64,000 nucleotides of DNA from Pokkaliibacter sp. MBI-7 (GTDB lineage Bacteria > Pseudomonadota > Gammaproteobacteria > Pseudomonadales > Balneatricaceae): the NCBI RefSeq assembly GCF_029846635.1, contig NZ_JARVTG010000001.1, positions 2,609,001 through 2,673,000 on the forward strand, in the 5' to 3' direction. A model generated the notes under the pieces. The model was given only the letters and a program-made list of their open reading frames with translations, did not search any database and was not told the origin of the DNA. Every line of letters begins with the position of its first letter. Positions within the stretch are counted from its first letter, which is position 1. The position numbers and the translations under genes were made by a program. Positions 8,699 to 17,660 of this stretch are shown here, piece after piece.

Positions 8699-9694
8699 TC
8701 AATAACCTTCCTCGAAGTCTTCCACCTTGCCGCTGAAAATGCGGTAGCCCCAGAAGGTGTACAGGCACACCATGGGCAGGAAGAAACACACGCCCACCAG
8801 CATGAACTTCAGGGTGGACTCCGGCGCCTGCGCCTGCCATAGCGTCAGGCTGTGCGGAATCAGGTAGGGGAACAGGCTCACCACCAGTCCGGCAAAGCCG
8901 AACAGGAACAGTGCGGCGGCCAGATAGAATGGCCGTTGCTCGTGGGCTGGGTCACGCAGATCACGGAACAGCCGCACGGCGCAGATAATACTGATCAGCG
9001 GCAGGGGCAGCAGGATCAGAAAACGCAGGCCACCCAGCCAGCGCTGGCGGATTTCAGGTTCGGCGATGACGGTCCACAGGCTGACCAGCGCCATGCCCAG
9101 CATCACCCAGATCACCAGCCGGCGGCCCAGATGGGCGGCACGCAGGGCAATCTCGCCGCGGCTCTTCATCCGCAGATAACAGCAGGCCAGCAGTGCATAC
9201 CCGGCCATCACGGCAAAGCCGGTAAGGATGGTAAAGGGTGAGAACCAGTTCAGACGGTCATATACCGGCTGGCTCATATCAGCGCCCTGCACGATGGCAC
9301 CAAGAATCATCCCCTGACACATCGCTGCCACCGTCGAACCTGCAGCAAAGGCCAGATCCCACAGGGGTTTGGAGCGATGCGACTTGAACCGGTACTCAAA
9401 GGCCACACCGCGGAAAATCAGCGCGATCAGCATGATGATGATCGGTGTATACAGCGTTGACAGTATGGTGCTGTAGGCCAGCGGAAAGGCAGCAAACAGC
9501 ACCACCCCGCCAAACACCAGCCAGGTTTCGTTGCCATCCCAGACATGGGAGATGGAGCGCATCATGTGGTCGCGCTCTGCTTCGCTGTCAAACCACGGGT
9601 AAAGAATACCGAGGCCCAGATCGAAGCCATCCAGCAGCACATACATCAGGATGGCAAAGCCCATGATGAGGAAGTACAGCAGTGCCCATTCCAT
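8699..9694 (-). CDS. cioB: Cytochrome bd-type quinol oxidase subunit II (CioB/CydB)
   Basis: A 331-residue membrane subunit pairing with CioA to oxidise ubiquinol and reduce oxygen. It contains the conserved YVLLDGFDLGLGILYP and SHVWDGNETWLVFGG segments near the N-terminus, followed by further helices. I start at ATG 9694 (MEWALLYF), with GGAGGG 8 bases upstream, rather than the longer frame opening at 9727 inside cioA. It begins one base after the cioA stop. Confidence 0.92.
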   Translation of the reverse strand: MEWALLYFLIMGFAILMYVLLDGFDLGLGILYPWFDSEAERDHMMRSISHVWDGNETWLVFGGVVLFAAFPLAYSTILSTLYTPIIIMLIALIFRGVAFEYRFKSHRSKPLWDLAFAAGSTVAAMCQGMILGAIVQGADMSQPVYDRLNWFSPFTILTGFAVMAGYALLACCYLRMKSRGEIALRAAHLGRRLVIWVMLGMALVSLWTVIAEPEIRQRWLGGLRFLILLPLPLISIICAVRLFRDLRDPAHEQRPFYLAAALFLFGFAGLVVSLFPYLIPHSLTLWQAQAPESTLKFMLVGVCFFLPMVCLYTFWGYRIFSGKVEDFEEGY

Positions 9695-9695
9695 C

Positions 9696-11186
9696 TTAGC
9701 GGCCCTCCGGCTTGTCACTGTGATCACGGGGGTCAGTAGCGCTGCCGTCTACCGAGCCATAATGCCCCGGTGTATGGTCGGCATGCAGTGACGCTTCATG
9801 TCCTACCTGTTTGACCAGCGCCAGCGCGTAGCCCGGGGAGTCGACACCGATACGCTGCTGCTGCAGGAAGTCCAGGGTCGGTGGGCCCTTACGGATCAGC
9901 TTGCGCATAAAGTACAGATACACCCCGAACAGCAGCGAGTAGGTGATAACAAACAGGCTGAGGGAGAACAGCACCCGCGAGGCAGGCAGCGGCGAGACCA
10001 CGTCCATGGTGCGCACCAGCCCGTAGACCAGCCACGGCTGACGGCCAATTTCCACCACATACCAGCCAAACAGGGTGGCAATCACACCACTGGGAATCAT
10101 CAGAAAGCAGGCTTTGTGCAGCAGGCGGCAGTCATACAGTTTGCCTTTCCAGCGCAGCCAGGCAGCAGCGAAGGCAATCAGGATCATCAGCACACCCAGA
10201 CCGACCATGATGCGGAAGGAGTAGAACACCGGCTTCACCGGCGGGCGGTCCTCAGGAGCGAAGGCTTTCAGCCCGGTCACCTCACCGGCCCAGCTGTGGG
10301 TCAGGATCAGGCTGCCCAGATGAGGAATGCCAATGGCCAGATGGTTGGTCTCTGCCTTTTCGTCAGGGATGGCGAACAGCAGCAGCGGTACCTTTTCTTC
10401 TTTCGCCGGCCAGATGCCTTCCATTGCTGCCAGCTTGGCGGGCTGATGTTCTTTCACCACCAGACCGTGGAAATCACCAATCACCGCCTGTGTCGGGGCC
10501 AGCACCAGTGCCGCCCACATGGCCATGGAGAAGCCCTTTTTGGCGAAGTCGAGGTTACGGCCCTTGAGCAGGAACCAGGCACTGACGCCACCGACCACGA
10601 AGGTGCCGGTGATCAGGGCGGCCATCAGCATGTGCATGAAGCGGTAGGGCATGGAGGGGTTGAAGATGACCTCCATCCAGCTGGCCACCTGAAAGACGCC
10701 GTCTACCTCGATATAACCGGCCGGGGTCTGCATCCAGGAGTTGGCGACAATGATCCAGAAGGCGGAAATCCAGGTGCCGATGGCGACGGTGAGCGTGGAG
10801 ATGAAATGCACCTTCTCACTGACCCGCTGCCAGCCAAACAGCATCACGCCGAGGAAACCAGCTTCGAGGAAGAACGCTGTCAGCACTTCGTACGCCATCA
10901 GCGGGCCAAGAACGGCGCCGACCTTGTGGGAAAATTCGGAAAAGTTGGTACCAAACTCGTAGGACAGCACGATACCGCCAACCACCCCCATACCGAAGGT
11001 GATGGCAAAGGGCTTGATCCAGAATTTGGCCAGCTGCAGGTACAGCGGATTACGGGTCTTCAGCCACAGCCCTTCCCAGATAGCGATAAAGGTGGCAAGG
11101 CCGATGGTGATGGCGGGAAAGATAATGTGAAAACTGACGGTAAAGGCGAACTGGATTCGCGACAGCAGCGCGGCATCTAGGTCCAT
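9696..11186 (-). CDS. cioA: Cytochrome bd-type quinol oxidase subunit I (CioA/CydA)
   Basis: A 496-residue haem-bearing subunit. His20 (FTVSFH) matches the haem b595/d-side ligand, and a His in MPYRFMHMLMA and a Met in the later helices match the b558 ligands. The quinol loop (GDFHGLVVKEHQPAKLAAME) is short, which with DUF2474 points to the CIO subtype. CIO oxidases support respiration at low oxygen and resist cyanide and nitric oxide. AGGAG is 7 bases before ATG 11186. The long upstream leader carries an FNR-type box. Confidence 0.93.
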   Translation of the reverse strand: MDLDAALLSRIQFAFTVSFHIIFPAITIGLATFIAIWEGLWLKTRNPLYLQLAKFWIKPFAITFGMGVVGGIVLSYEFGTNFSEFSHKVGAVLGPLMAYEVLTAFFLEAGFLGVMLFGWQRVSEKVHFISTLTVAIGTWISAFWIIVANSWMQTPAGYIEVDGVFQVASWMEVIFNPSMPYRFMHMLMAALITGTFVVGGVSAWFLLKGRNLDFAKKGFSMAMWAALVLAPTQAVIGDFHGLVVKEHQPAKLAAMEGIWPAKEEKVPLLLFAIPDEKAETNHLAIGIPHLGSLILTHSWAGEVTGLKAFAPEDRPPVKPVFYSFRIMVGLGVLMILIAFAAAWLRWKGKLYDCRLLHKACFLMIPSGVIATLFGWYVVEIGRQPWLVYGLVRTMDVVSPLPASRVLFSLSLFVITYSLLFGVYLYFMRKLIRKGPPTLDFLQQQRIGVDSPGYALALVKQVGHEASLHADHTPGHYGSVDGSATDPRDHSDKPEGR

Positions 11187-11315
11187 GGTACGGCTCCTAC
11201 TTCAGATGCTGGTGTGGGGCCAGCAACAGACGATCCACCGTCACGGCAGCAGATCGTCACAGTGCCCGCAGAACGTAGCTTCAGTCGTACGTAAAAAATG
11301 CGGACACGGATGACA

Positions 11316-11438
11316 TCAGTGTGCAGCGGCGGTTTTGCCGGATTTGCTGAGTCGGTAGTAGCGGATGGCAGCCGGGGTGGCGGCCAGGGCGAGGACGGCG
11401 AAGAAGGCGGCGTATTCGTGCAGCAGGTGGGAAAGCAT
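11316..11438 (-). CDS. Candidate 40-residue membrane microprotein upstream of cioA
   Basis: MLSHLLHEYAAFFAVLALAA begins a 40-residue frame with one hydrophobic segment and a basic C-terminus. GGAG lies 8 bases before the ATG, a good ribosome site. It sits 129 bases before cioA on the same strand and just after the hairpin at 11,461-11,531, so it could be the first gene of the cio transcript. I recognise no family. Confidence 0.4.
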   Translation of the reverse strand: MLSHLLHEYAAFFAVLALAATPAAIRYYRLSKSGKTAAAH

Positions 11439-11460
11439 GGTCTTGGCTCCAGCAACATTA

Positions 11461-11531
11461 AAGCTAAAAAGGGGCCGCTGCCTCCAGCACCGTCCTGCGC
11501 TTCCTGGACGGTGCTGCACCTGGGCAGCGGC
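11461..11531 (-). terminator. Strong hairpin plus U-run in the cio leader (attenuator or sRNA terminator)
   Basis: Two stacked perfect arms pair: GCCGCTGCC (11474-11482) with GGCAGCGGC (11523-11531), and AGCACCGTCC (11486-11495) with GGACGGTGCT (11506-11515). On the minus strand the stem is followed by CCCCTTTTTAGC. The transcript that would end here starts upstream of cioA, so this is a premature terminator for the operon or the 3' end of a separate RNA. Confidence 0.75.
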
Positions 11532-11634
11532 TCCCGAACTCACGGTTTGACCGGTGAGAAACTCTGCTCTGGCCAATACCTCACGGCGGTATCGGCGGGT
11601 TTCTTCTGGCCGGCCTGCATTCAGGGTGTAAAGG

Positions 11635-11671
11635 GTCCGGGTGGAAAGGGTGATCGGTTCTCCACCCGGAC
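11635..11671 (-). other. 11-bp perfect hairpin in the cio leader
   Basis: GTCCGGGTGGA (11635-11645) pairs with TCCACCCGGAC (11661-11671) around a 15-base loop. On the minus strand it precedes the terminator-like hairpin by about 100 bases. A switching partner was not identified. Confidence 0.6.
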
Positions 11672-11845
11672 GAAAAGAGCTGATGCGTGTCTGGCCTGCC
11701 TGACCGGCGGCCTTTGCGCGGGTGCCGTGTGACTGCTTTTCGGCGTCAAACGCGTTGACGGTGAAAACCCGGCACGAAAAATTCATAGTCTGCTGACTAC
11801 CTGTTTAGCGAAACTCGTGCCAATTCAAATAGTTATCGTAAGTCA

Positions 11846-11859
11846 TTGATTTGCATCAA
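11846..11859. promoter_or_regulatory. FNR/ANR box
   Basis: TTGATTTGCATCAA matches the FNR/ANR consensus TTGAT-N4-ATCAA exactly. It lies between cioA (minus) and the histidine kinase gene (plus). Oxygen-dependent control of cio genes by ANR is known in Pseudomonas, so cio is the likelier target. Confidence 0.8.
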
Positions 11860-11883
11860 CACTTTGGCGGGTGGTGAAAACCG

Positions 11884-11936
11884 CTGTGAACAGCGTTGAC
11901 AGTCCTGCTAAGGTAAACTGTCAACAGTGTTGACAG
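11884..11936. promoter_or_regulatory. Pair of 19-bp palindromic operators
   Basis: CTGTCAACAGTGTTGACAG (11918-11936) is a perfect 9-1-9 inverted repeat. CTGTGAACAGCGTTGACAG (11884-11902) is the same element with two changes. The centres are 34 bp apart, about three helical turns, which suits cooperative binding of two dimers. They lie just upstream of the kinase start at 11969. I do not recognise the cognate regulator. Confidence 0.6.
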
Positions 11937-11968
11937 CGTCTGGTGTCAATTCAGTAAAGCGGAGCCCT

Positions 11969-13888
11969 ATGTCACTGCAGACAGCGTTTGAAATCATGAT
12001 GATGGTTACCAGTGGCTGTGCCTTGCTGGTATCCGGCTGGTTGCTGTGGCAGTCACAGCGCCAGCGTGACCTGATTGCCCTGGCCGGTTTTGGCCTGATG
12101 ATGGCGCTGTGGTGCGCCGGCCATGTGGCGATCTTCCATCACCTCACGGCGCTGGGGGTGATGCTGGTGCTGGCCAACCCGCTGATGCCAACCTTCTTCC
12201 TCGATTTTGCCGTGCGCTTCGTCAACCGCGGCGTCGCCCGTCAGCCGTGGCTGGACCGGCTGGAACGCAGCATGGGGCTGATTTATGCCCTGAGCATGGC
12301 GGTGGTGCTACTGAGCTGGTGGCTGCAGGGCGGCACGGCGGTGGCGGTAGCCTCCTTCCATCAGTTTTTTGTCTTCAGCTCCAGCGGCTGGTTCAACCTC
12401 GCCTACTCGGTGCTGGTCGGTATACTGGCCCACGGCGTGTTGAGCTGGGGCTTCCTCACCCATCAGGGCAACCGCCGGCGCTCCATCGTGGCGATGTTTG
12501 TTTCCGGTGGCTGGGGGCTGCTGCTGGCCACCAGTTTTGTCTTCCCTTCTCTGGGGCTGGATACCTACCCCTACCCCATGCTGCTGTTACCGTCCTACGT
12601 GGTGGTGCTGGTCTACGGTGTGGTGCGCTATCAGATTCTGGAGGTCAATGCCTGGGTCAATCGTGCCCTGCTGTGGGTGGGCATGATGCTGCTGATACTG
12701 GGGGTCATCGCCCTGCTCGGCGCACTGGCCGGACAGCTGGGGATGCAGGCGCTGGCCAACGTGCCGGGCTGGCAGCTGTGGCTGTATTCCGCGCTGGTGC
12801 TGGTGCTGGCGGCCCTGCTCTATCAGCCGCTGAATACGCTGGTGGGGCGGCTGGTGTACCCCGGCCTGAAGCTGGATCAGCTGCTGCTGGATCGTTGGCG
12901 TAACCAGCTGAAGACGGCGCAGAGCTGGGATGATCTCGGCGTGGTGGCGCAGTCGCTGATTTCTCACCAGCTCGGTCAACCGGTGCAGGTGCGTTTTCTG
13001 GGGCGTTATGAGCCGTCGCCGCGCAGTGGCAATGATCCGTGTATCCAGTGTCGCCAGCTGGGCGGTGCCTGGGAGTTTGAGCTGCTGGACTGGAGTGACA
13101 TCACCCCGGCGCTGCGCCTGACCGGTGAAGTGTTCGGCTCGCTGCTGGCCAGCAGTTGCGGGGTACTGGAGCGTTCACTGATGCTGGCCGAAGCCGAACG
13201 GGCGCGGCTGGCGGAGCAGCATCTGGTGGAGCTGGGCGGCTTGTCGGCGGCGATGGCTCACGAGCTGCGCAATCCGCTGAATATCATTGCCATGGCCGCC
13301 GCCGGTGCGGATGCCGAGACCCGTGGTCATATCCAGACGCAGATCAAACGGGCTGACCGGCTGATTTCCGACATGCTGATCTACTCCGGCAAACTGACGC
13401 TGCAGCGCCAGCCGATTCAGCTGCAGGCCATGGTGCAGGCCCTGCTGGTGCATGTGGACTGGCACGGAGTGCGCCATGAGCTGGCGATGACTGAGGGGCT
13501 GGAAATTAACGCTGACCCTCACCGGGTGCAGCAGGTGCTGGTCAATCTGATCGACAATGCGCTGGCCTTTATCCGCAATCAGGCCGATGGCTGCCTGCGT
13601 ATCGAGGCGGACAGCCATGGGGTGATCCGCCTGCATAACAACGGCCCGGCACTGCCTGATGAGCTGGCGACCTCGCTGTTCCGCCCCTTTGTCAGCAAGC
13701 GCCCCGGTGGCAGTGGCCTCGGGCTGGCCATCGTGCGACGGATCATGGAGGCCCACGGTGGCTATATCCGTTATCGTGCCGACCTCGGCTGGCCGGTCAG
13801 CTTCGAGCTGTTCTTCGCCGCGCCTGCTGCTGCGCAGGGCGATGCGGCTGACATTCCCTTTATCGCTGCACAGGAGTCCTCCTTATGA
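11969..13888 (+). CDS. Membrane-bound sensor histidine kinase with multi-helix N-terminal sensor
   Basis: A 639-residue kinase. Residues about 1-310 hold seven to nine hydrophobic helices (a 7TM-type sensor). The phospho-acceptor His431 is in AMAHELRNPLNIIAMAAA; the ATPase domain has the N box VNLIDNALAF and the G box GSGLGLAIVRRIMEAHGG. ATG 11969 follows GGAG; an open frame reaching 11927 would start inside the operator. It partners the response regulator, with which it overlaps by ATGA. The stimulus is unknown; the position next to cioAB suggests redox or membrane state, and the position before pilin genes suggests surface behaviour. Confidence 0.85.
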   Translation: MSLQTAFEIMMMVTSGCALLVSGWLLWQSQRQRDLIALAGFGLMMALWCAGHVAIFHHLTALGVMLVLANPLMPTFFLDFAVRFVNRGVARQPWLDRLERSMGLIYALSMAVVLLSWWLQGGTAVAVASFHQFFVFSSSGWFNLAYSVLVGILAHGVLSWGFLTHQGNRRRSIVAMFVSGGWGLLLATSFVFPSLGLDTYPYPMLLLPSYVVVLVYGVVRYQILEVNAWVNRALLWVGMMLLILGVIALLGALAGQLGMQALANVPGWQLWLYSALVLVLAALLYQPLNTLVGRLVYPGLKLDQLLLDRWRNQLKTAQSWDDLGVVAQSLISHQLGQPVQVRFLGRYEPSPRSGNDPCIQCRQLGGAWEFELLDWSDITPALRLTGEVFGSLLASSCGVLERSLMLAEAERARLAEQHLVELGGLSAAMAHELRNPLNIIAMAAAGADAETRGHIQTQIKRADRLISDMLIYSGKLTLQRQPIQLQAMVQALLVHVDWHGVRHELAMTEGLEINADPHRVQQVLVNLIDNALAFIRNQADGCLRIEADSHGVIRLHNNGPALPDELATSLFRPFVSKRPGGSGLGLAIVRRIMEAHGGYIRYRADLGWPVSFELFFAAPAAAQGDAADIPFIAAQESSL

Positions 13889-15258
13889 GTCACCTGACCC
13901 AGCCCCGCCTGCTGCTGGTGGATGACGAGCCGGCGTTCCGCTCGCTGGCCAGCCGCTGGCTGAGCGACTCCGGCTACACCGTGGAAACGGCGGCTGACAT
14001 CGCCTCGGCCCGTGAGGTGGTCAAACACTTCGATGCCGATCTGATGCTGCTGGATCTGTCGTTACCGCCGACCTTCGACCCGATGACCACCCTGGCCGCG
14101 GTGCCGGAGTTTGCCTCGCGGCCGGTCATTATCCTGACGGGCCACGGTGACCGTGAACTGGCACTGGAGGCCATTCGTCAGGGCGCCTGGGATTTCCTCG
14201 CCAAACCCATCGACCCGGACATGCTGGCGGTGGTTGTGCGGCGGGCACTGAGCAAGCATCAGCTGGAAAAGGAACTGCTGCAGCTCAAGCGGGGTCTGGG
14301 CAAGGAACAGGCCCTGAGCCGGCTGATTGGCGCGTCGCCGTCGATGGAAGCGATCCGGGCGCTGGTGCAGCGCATTGCCGCCACCGACGTGCGGGTGCTG
14401 GTGACCGGACCGTCCGGCACCGGCAAAGAGGTCATCTCCCGCGCGCTGCATGATCTCAGTCAGCGCGCCAGCGGGCCGTTTATCTCGGTCCACTGTGGCG
14501 CGATCCCGGCCGACCTGCTGGAAAGCGAACTGTTTGGCCACACCAAGGGCGCGTTTACCGGAGCAGATCGTGAGCGGCCGGGCCTGCTCAAGCTGGCCGA
14601 TGGTGGCACCCTGTTTCTCGATGAAATTGGCGAAATGCCGCTGCCGATGCAGGTCAAGCTGCTGCGGGTACTGCAGGAAGGTACCTTCTATCCGGTCGGT
14701 GGTCGCGAATTGCAGCACATCAATGTACGGCTGGTGTCGGCCACCAATGCTCATCTGCTGGACAAGGTGGCGGAGGGCAGCTTCCGCGAAGACCTCTACT
14801 ACCGCATCAAGGGGGTCACCATTGAAACCCGGGCGTTAAGTGAGCGACCCGAAGATATTCCGCAGCTGCTGCGCTACTTTCTCGATCAGTGGCAAGTGAA
14901 GATGAACATGCCGGCCCCCTCGCCCTCGGCAGAGGCGCTGGACTGGTTTATCAGCCGGCCGTGGCCGGGCAATGTGCGTGAGTTACGCAGTACGCTGGAA
15001 AGTGTGGCGGCGATCAGTCAGGGCCGGGTCATCACCATGGAAGACATCGCCCTGCTGCACCCGCAGAGCCGCAGCCGCAGTGTGGCAGCGCCCGACAGTC
15101 AGGATCAGAGCCTCGAAGCTCAGGTACGGGCACTGGAAATCCGTCTGCTTAGTCAGGCCCTGCAGGACTGTGACGGTAATCGCACCCATGCCGCCCTGCA
15201 GCTGGGATTGTCACGGCAGGGGCTGCTGAAAAAGATGGAACGTTACGGTCTGGATTGA
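13885..15258 (+). CDS. NtrC-family sigma-54-dependent response regulator
   Basis: A 457-residue activator. Receiver domain 1-120 with phospho-acceptor Asp57 ([10 protein letters not shown]). AAA+ domain about 145-370 with Walker A GPSGTGKE, the sigma-54 contact loop GAFTGA (222-227) and Walker [16 protein letters not shown]-terminal Fis-type helix-turn-helix reads [19 protein letters not shown]. All motifs needed for sigma-54 activation are intact. Co-transcribed with the kinase. I found no GG-N10-GC sigma-54 promoter just upstream of the following pilin genes, so its targets may be elsewhere. Confidence 0.9.
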   Translation: MSHLTQPRLLLVDDEPAFRSLASRWLSDSGYTVETAADIASAREVVKHFDADLMLLDLSLPPTFDPMTTLAAVPEFASRPVIILTGHGDRELALEAIRQGAWDFLAKPIDPDMLAVVVRRALSKHQLEKELLQLKRGLGKEQALSRLIGASPSMEAIRALVQRIAATDVRVLVTGPSGTGKEVISRALHDLSQRASGPFISVHCGAIPADLLESELFGHTKGAFTGADRERPGLLKLADGGTLFLDEIGEMPLPMQVKLLRVLQEGTFYPVGGRELQHINVRLVSATNAHLLDKVAEGSFREDLYYRIKGVTIETRALSERPEDIPQLLRYFLDQWQVKMNMPAPSPSAEALDWFISRPWPGNVRELRSTLESVAAISQGRVITMEDIALLHPQSRSRSVAAPDSQDQSLEAQVRALEIRLLSQALQDCDGNRTHAALQLGLSRQGLLKKMERYGLD

Positions 15259-15514
15259 TCTGGCATGAGGTTTCCATGCGTATCAGCTTGAGGTTGCAGG
15301 CTTTGTCGGTAAAAACTATTTGACTAAGTTTTGAGCAGAACCGATTGCCGTGCCGGATACATCACCCGAATGACGGTCAATTTATGGTCAATAAACTGCA
15401 AAGTCGCTAGGGTGAGAAGCCGTCCGAAATGTTAAATAGCAGGTGCCTGTGCGGGTATGAGGTGGCGTTATCCCTCCGCTGGCCGGGCTTAATCACAGTG
15501 AACAGGTTGTGCAG

Positions 15515-16120
15515 ATGAGAGTTCAGGGTTCGCCGCGTCAAGGTGCCGTCGCTGGGTTCAGCCTGATTGAGCTGATGGTGACCATTGCCGTGCTGGCCAT
15601 ACTGGCTACGGTGGCGGTGCCGAGTTTTACCAGCATGATTGCCTCGGCCAACCTGAGTTCACGTGCCGAGGATCTGCGCCGTGACCTGCAGCTGGCGCGC
15701 AGTGAGGCGATCCGGGTCAGGGAGAACGTGGTGTTCTGCCGCAGTGATGACCAGTCCAGTTGCACCACCAGCGATGTGGCCGGCAGCTGGGGTGGCTGGA
15801 TCGTGTTTGTTGATAGCGATGGCGACAATGTGCGTGATGCGGGTGAAACCATTCTGCGCAGCTACAGTCTGAGTGACAGCTACGAGCTGATTTCCAGTGC
15901 GGCACTGGGCGCCGAGGGCAACCGGGTGCGCTTCAGTGCCAACGGTTTTGCCTATCAGATTGCCAGCAGTCGCGATCTGGTGTCGGGTACCTTTGCCCTC
16001 TGTCGTCCCAGCAGCGCCGTGACCGACAACGTGCGTGAGGTCAGCATGATCTCCGGCGGTCGTACCTGGGTCAGTACCGCGGATGATGACGGTGCCTGCA
16101 GTCAGCCCAGTGATCCTTGA
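15515..16120 (+). CDS. fimT: Type IV minor pilin, FimT/GspH family (cluster 1)
   Basis: A 201-residue prepilin. The peptidase site is G-FSLIELMVTIAVLAILA with Glu5 of the mature protein present, followed by the pilin N-terminal helix. The C-terminal half is a GspH-like domain with cysteines, and FimT-type minor pilins have been linked to DNA binding in transformation. AGG lies 8 bases before ATG 15515. First gene of minor-pilin cluster 1. Confidence 0.88.
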   Translation: MRVQGSPRQGAVAGFSLIELMVTIAVLAILATVAVPSFTSMIASANLSSRAEDLRRDLQLARSEAIRVRENVVFCRSDDQSSCTTSDVAGSWGGWIVFVDSDGDNVRDAGETILRSYSLSDSYELISSAALGAEGNRVRFSANGFAYQIASSRDLVSGTFALCRPSSAVTDNVREVSMISGGRTWVSTADDDGACSQPSDP

Positions 16121-16137
16121 TATCAGGAGTAAGATCA

Positions 16138-16671
16138 GTGCCCAGCCGCCGCCTCTGGCAGGAAGCCCTCTCTGTGCCGCACCCGGACCGCTGTTACCGT
16201 ATACGGTCTGGGTCAGGCCGCGTGTTGCCGCCCCGCCGTCAGGGAGGTGTCGGGCTGATTGAAATTCTGGTCGCGCTGATGGTGCTGGCCATTGGCCTGC
16301 TGGGGGTCGCTGCCCTGCAGACCAGCAGCCTGCGTAACAACCAGAGCTCCTTTGACCGGGCCAATGCGGTGGTGCTGGTTAACGATATTGTCGAGCGTAT
16401 GCGTGCCAATGCCAGTGTGGCGAAAAGCGACGGCTACAGTCTGGCATTCAGTACCAGCAGTACTGACAGCTGTCCGCTACCCACCGGCAGCAGCCGTGCC
16501 GATGTGGACCTGAGCGAGTGGCGTACCACTATTATCGGTACGCTGGGAGACGGTGCCTGCGGTGCGGTCAGTTGTACCGACGGGCTGTGCACCATCACCA
16601 TCCGTTACGACGACAGCCGGGCGCTGGAGGGTGCCGCCGCCCAGACGCTGGTGTCGACGGTGCTGATGTGA
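16138..16671 (+). CDS. pilV: Type IV minor pilin PilV (cluster 1)
   Basis: A 177-residue prepilin with a long basic leader and the site GG-VGLIEILVALMVLAIG. It contains the PilV-type LRNNQSSFDRANAVVLVNDI segment. GTG 16138 is chosen because AGGAGT lies 7 bases upstream; the open frame continues back to 16117 without a ribosome site. PilV helps prime pilus assembly and brings PilY1 to the tip in characterised systems. Confidence 0.87.
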   Translation: MPSRRLWQEALSVPHPDRCYRIRSGSGRVLPPRRQGGVGLIEILVALMVLAIGLLGVAALQTSSLRNNQSSFDRANAVVLVNDIVERMRANASVAKSDGYSLAFSTSSTDSCPLPTGSSRADVDLSEWRTTIIGTLGDGACGAVSCTDGLCTITIRYDDSRALEGAAAQTLVSTVLM

Positions 16672-17660
16672 GTCGTCTGGCGATGCGTACCTGCCTCCGT
16701 TATCAGCAGGGTCTGAGTCTGATTGAGCTGATGATTTCACTGATCCTCGGCAGCCTGATCACCCTCAGTGTCACCGGCGTTATTCTGGCCGGGAAAAGCA
16801 GTTTCAGCACCCAGACTAATCTGGCCACCATTCAGGAGAACGCCCTGCTGGTGTCGCAGTTGCTGGGGCAGGACATACGCGCGGCTTCTTTCAATGGCTG
16901 CGGCTCGCAGCGTACCCTCAATATTCTCAATAACTCCGGGAGCGACTGGTGGTCGGAGTGGGATGAAAGCCTGAAAGGCTACAGCGCCAGTGAAGACGTA
17001 GCCGATATCGATTTTGGCACCAGTGCGCAGGAGCGGGTTTCAGGTTCACAGGCACTGCAGGTGATCTACGCTGATAACAACGAAACCTATCTGACCGGCC
17101 AGAACAGTGGCTCTGCCACGCTGTCACTGGCCAGCACCAGCGGCTTCAGCTCCGGCGATATCGCGATGATTTGTGACCCGGAACAGGCCACCATCTTTCA
17201 GGTCACCAGTGTGGCTTCCTCCACGGTGGGGTATGCCAAATCAGGTTCGCCGGGCAACTGTGCGGCGCTGATGGGGTATGTCAGCAGCGGCTGCCCGACT
17301 ACTGCACGGGTCTATGGTGAGGGCGCTTACGTCACCCGTCTGGGCGCCGTGGTGTGGTATCTGGGCTATAACGGCCGCACCTCCGGCACCTCGCTGTACC
17401 GGATGGTGCAGGACAACGGCAGCAGTCAGACCGTGCAGGAAATGGTCGAAGGGGTCAGCTCGCTGGCTTTTACCTATATGGTCAGCGGCAGCACCAGTTA
17501 TGTCAGCGCCGGCAGCGTGACAGACTGGAGTACCGTAGTCGCAGTTAAGACGACGCTGGGTCTGGCCAGTACTGATACTAATGTCAGCACCAGCACGTCC
17601 ACCGACAGCGGACGGCTGCAACGCACGCTCACCTTTGTCACTGCCCTGAGGAATCGCTGA
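16668..17660 (+). CDS. pilW: Type IV minor pilin PilW (cluster 1)
   Basis: A 330-residue prepilin with the site QQG-LSLIELMISLILGSL and a large soluble domain typical of PilW. GTG 16668 overlaps the pilV stop (GTGA), arguing for coupling; ATG 16683 is an alternative. Neither has a strong ribosome site. Cysteines in the soluble part probably form disulphides in the periplasm. Confidence 0.86.
   Translation: MSRLAMRTCLRYQQGLSLIELMISLILGSLITLSVTGVILAGKSSFSTQTNLATIQENALLVSQLLGQDIRAASFNGCGSQRTLNILNNSGSDWWSEWDESLKGYSASEDVADIDFGTSAQERVSGSQALQVIYADNNETYLTGQNSGSATLSLASTSGFSSGDIAMICDPEQATIFQVTSVASSTVGYAKSGSPGNCAALMGYVSSGCPTTARVYGEGAYVTRLGAVVWYLGYNGRTSGTSLYRMVQDNGSSQTVQEMVEGVSSLAFTYMVSGSTSYVSAGSVTDWSTVVAVKTTLGLASTDTNVSTSTSTDSGRLQRTLTFVTALRNR

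Noticed and set aside
9798..11180. Long 460-residue frame opposite cioA
   Set aside because: It is antisense to a complete cioA with all haem ligands; it is Gln/His/Asp-rich, the usual shadow of a membrane-protein gene.
11439..11786. Long minus-strand frame running through the cio leader hairpins into the 40-residue ORF
   Set aside because: It crosses a strong terminator-like stem, and the upstream part looks noncoding; only the last 40 codons have a proper ribosome site.
15259..15514. Possible sigma-54 promoter before the first fimT (TGGCATGAGGTTTCCA)
   Set aside because: It lacks the invariant GC at the -12 position with correct spacing from GG, so it does not meet the consensus.
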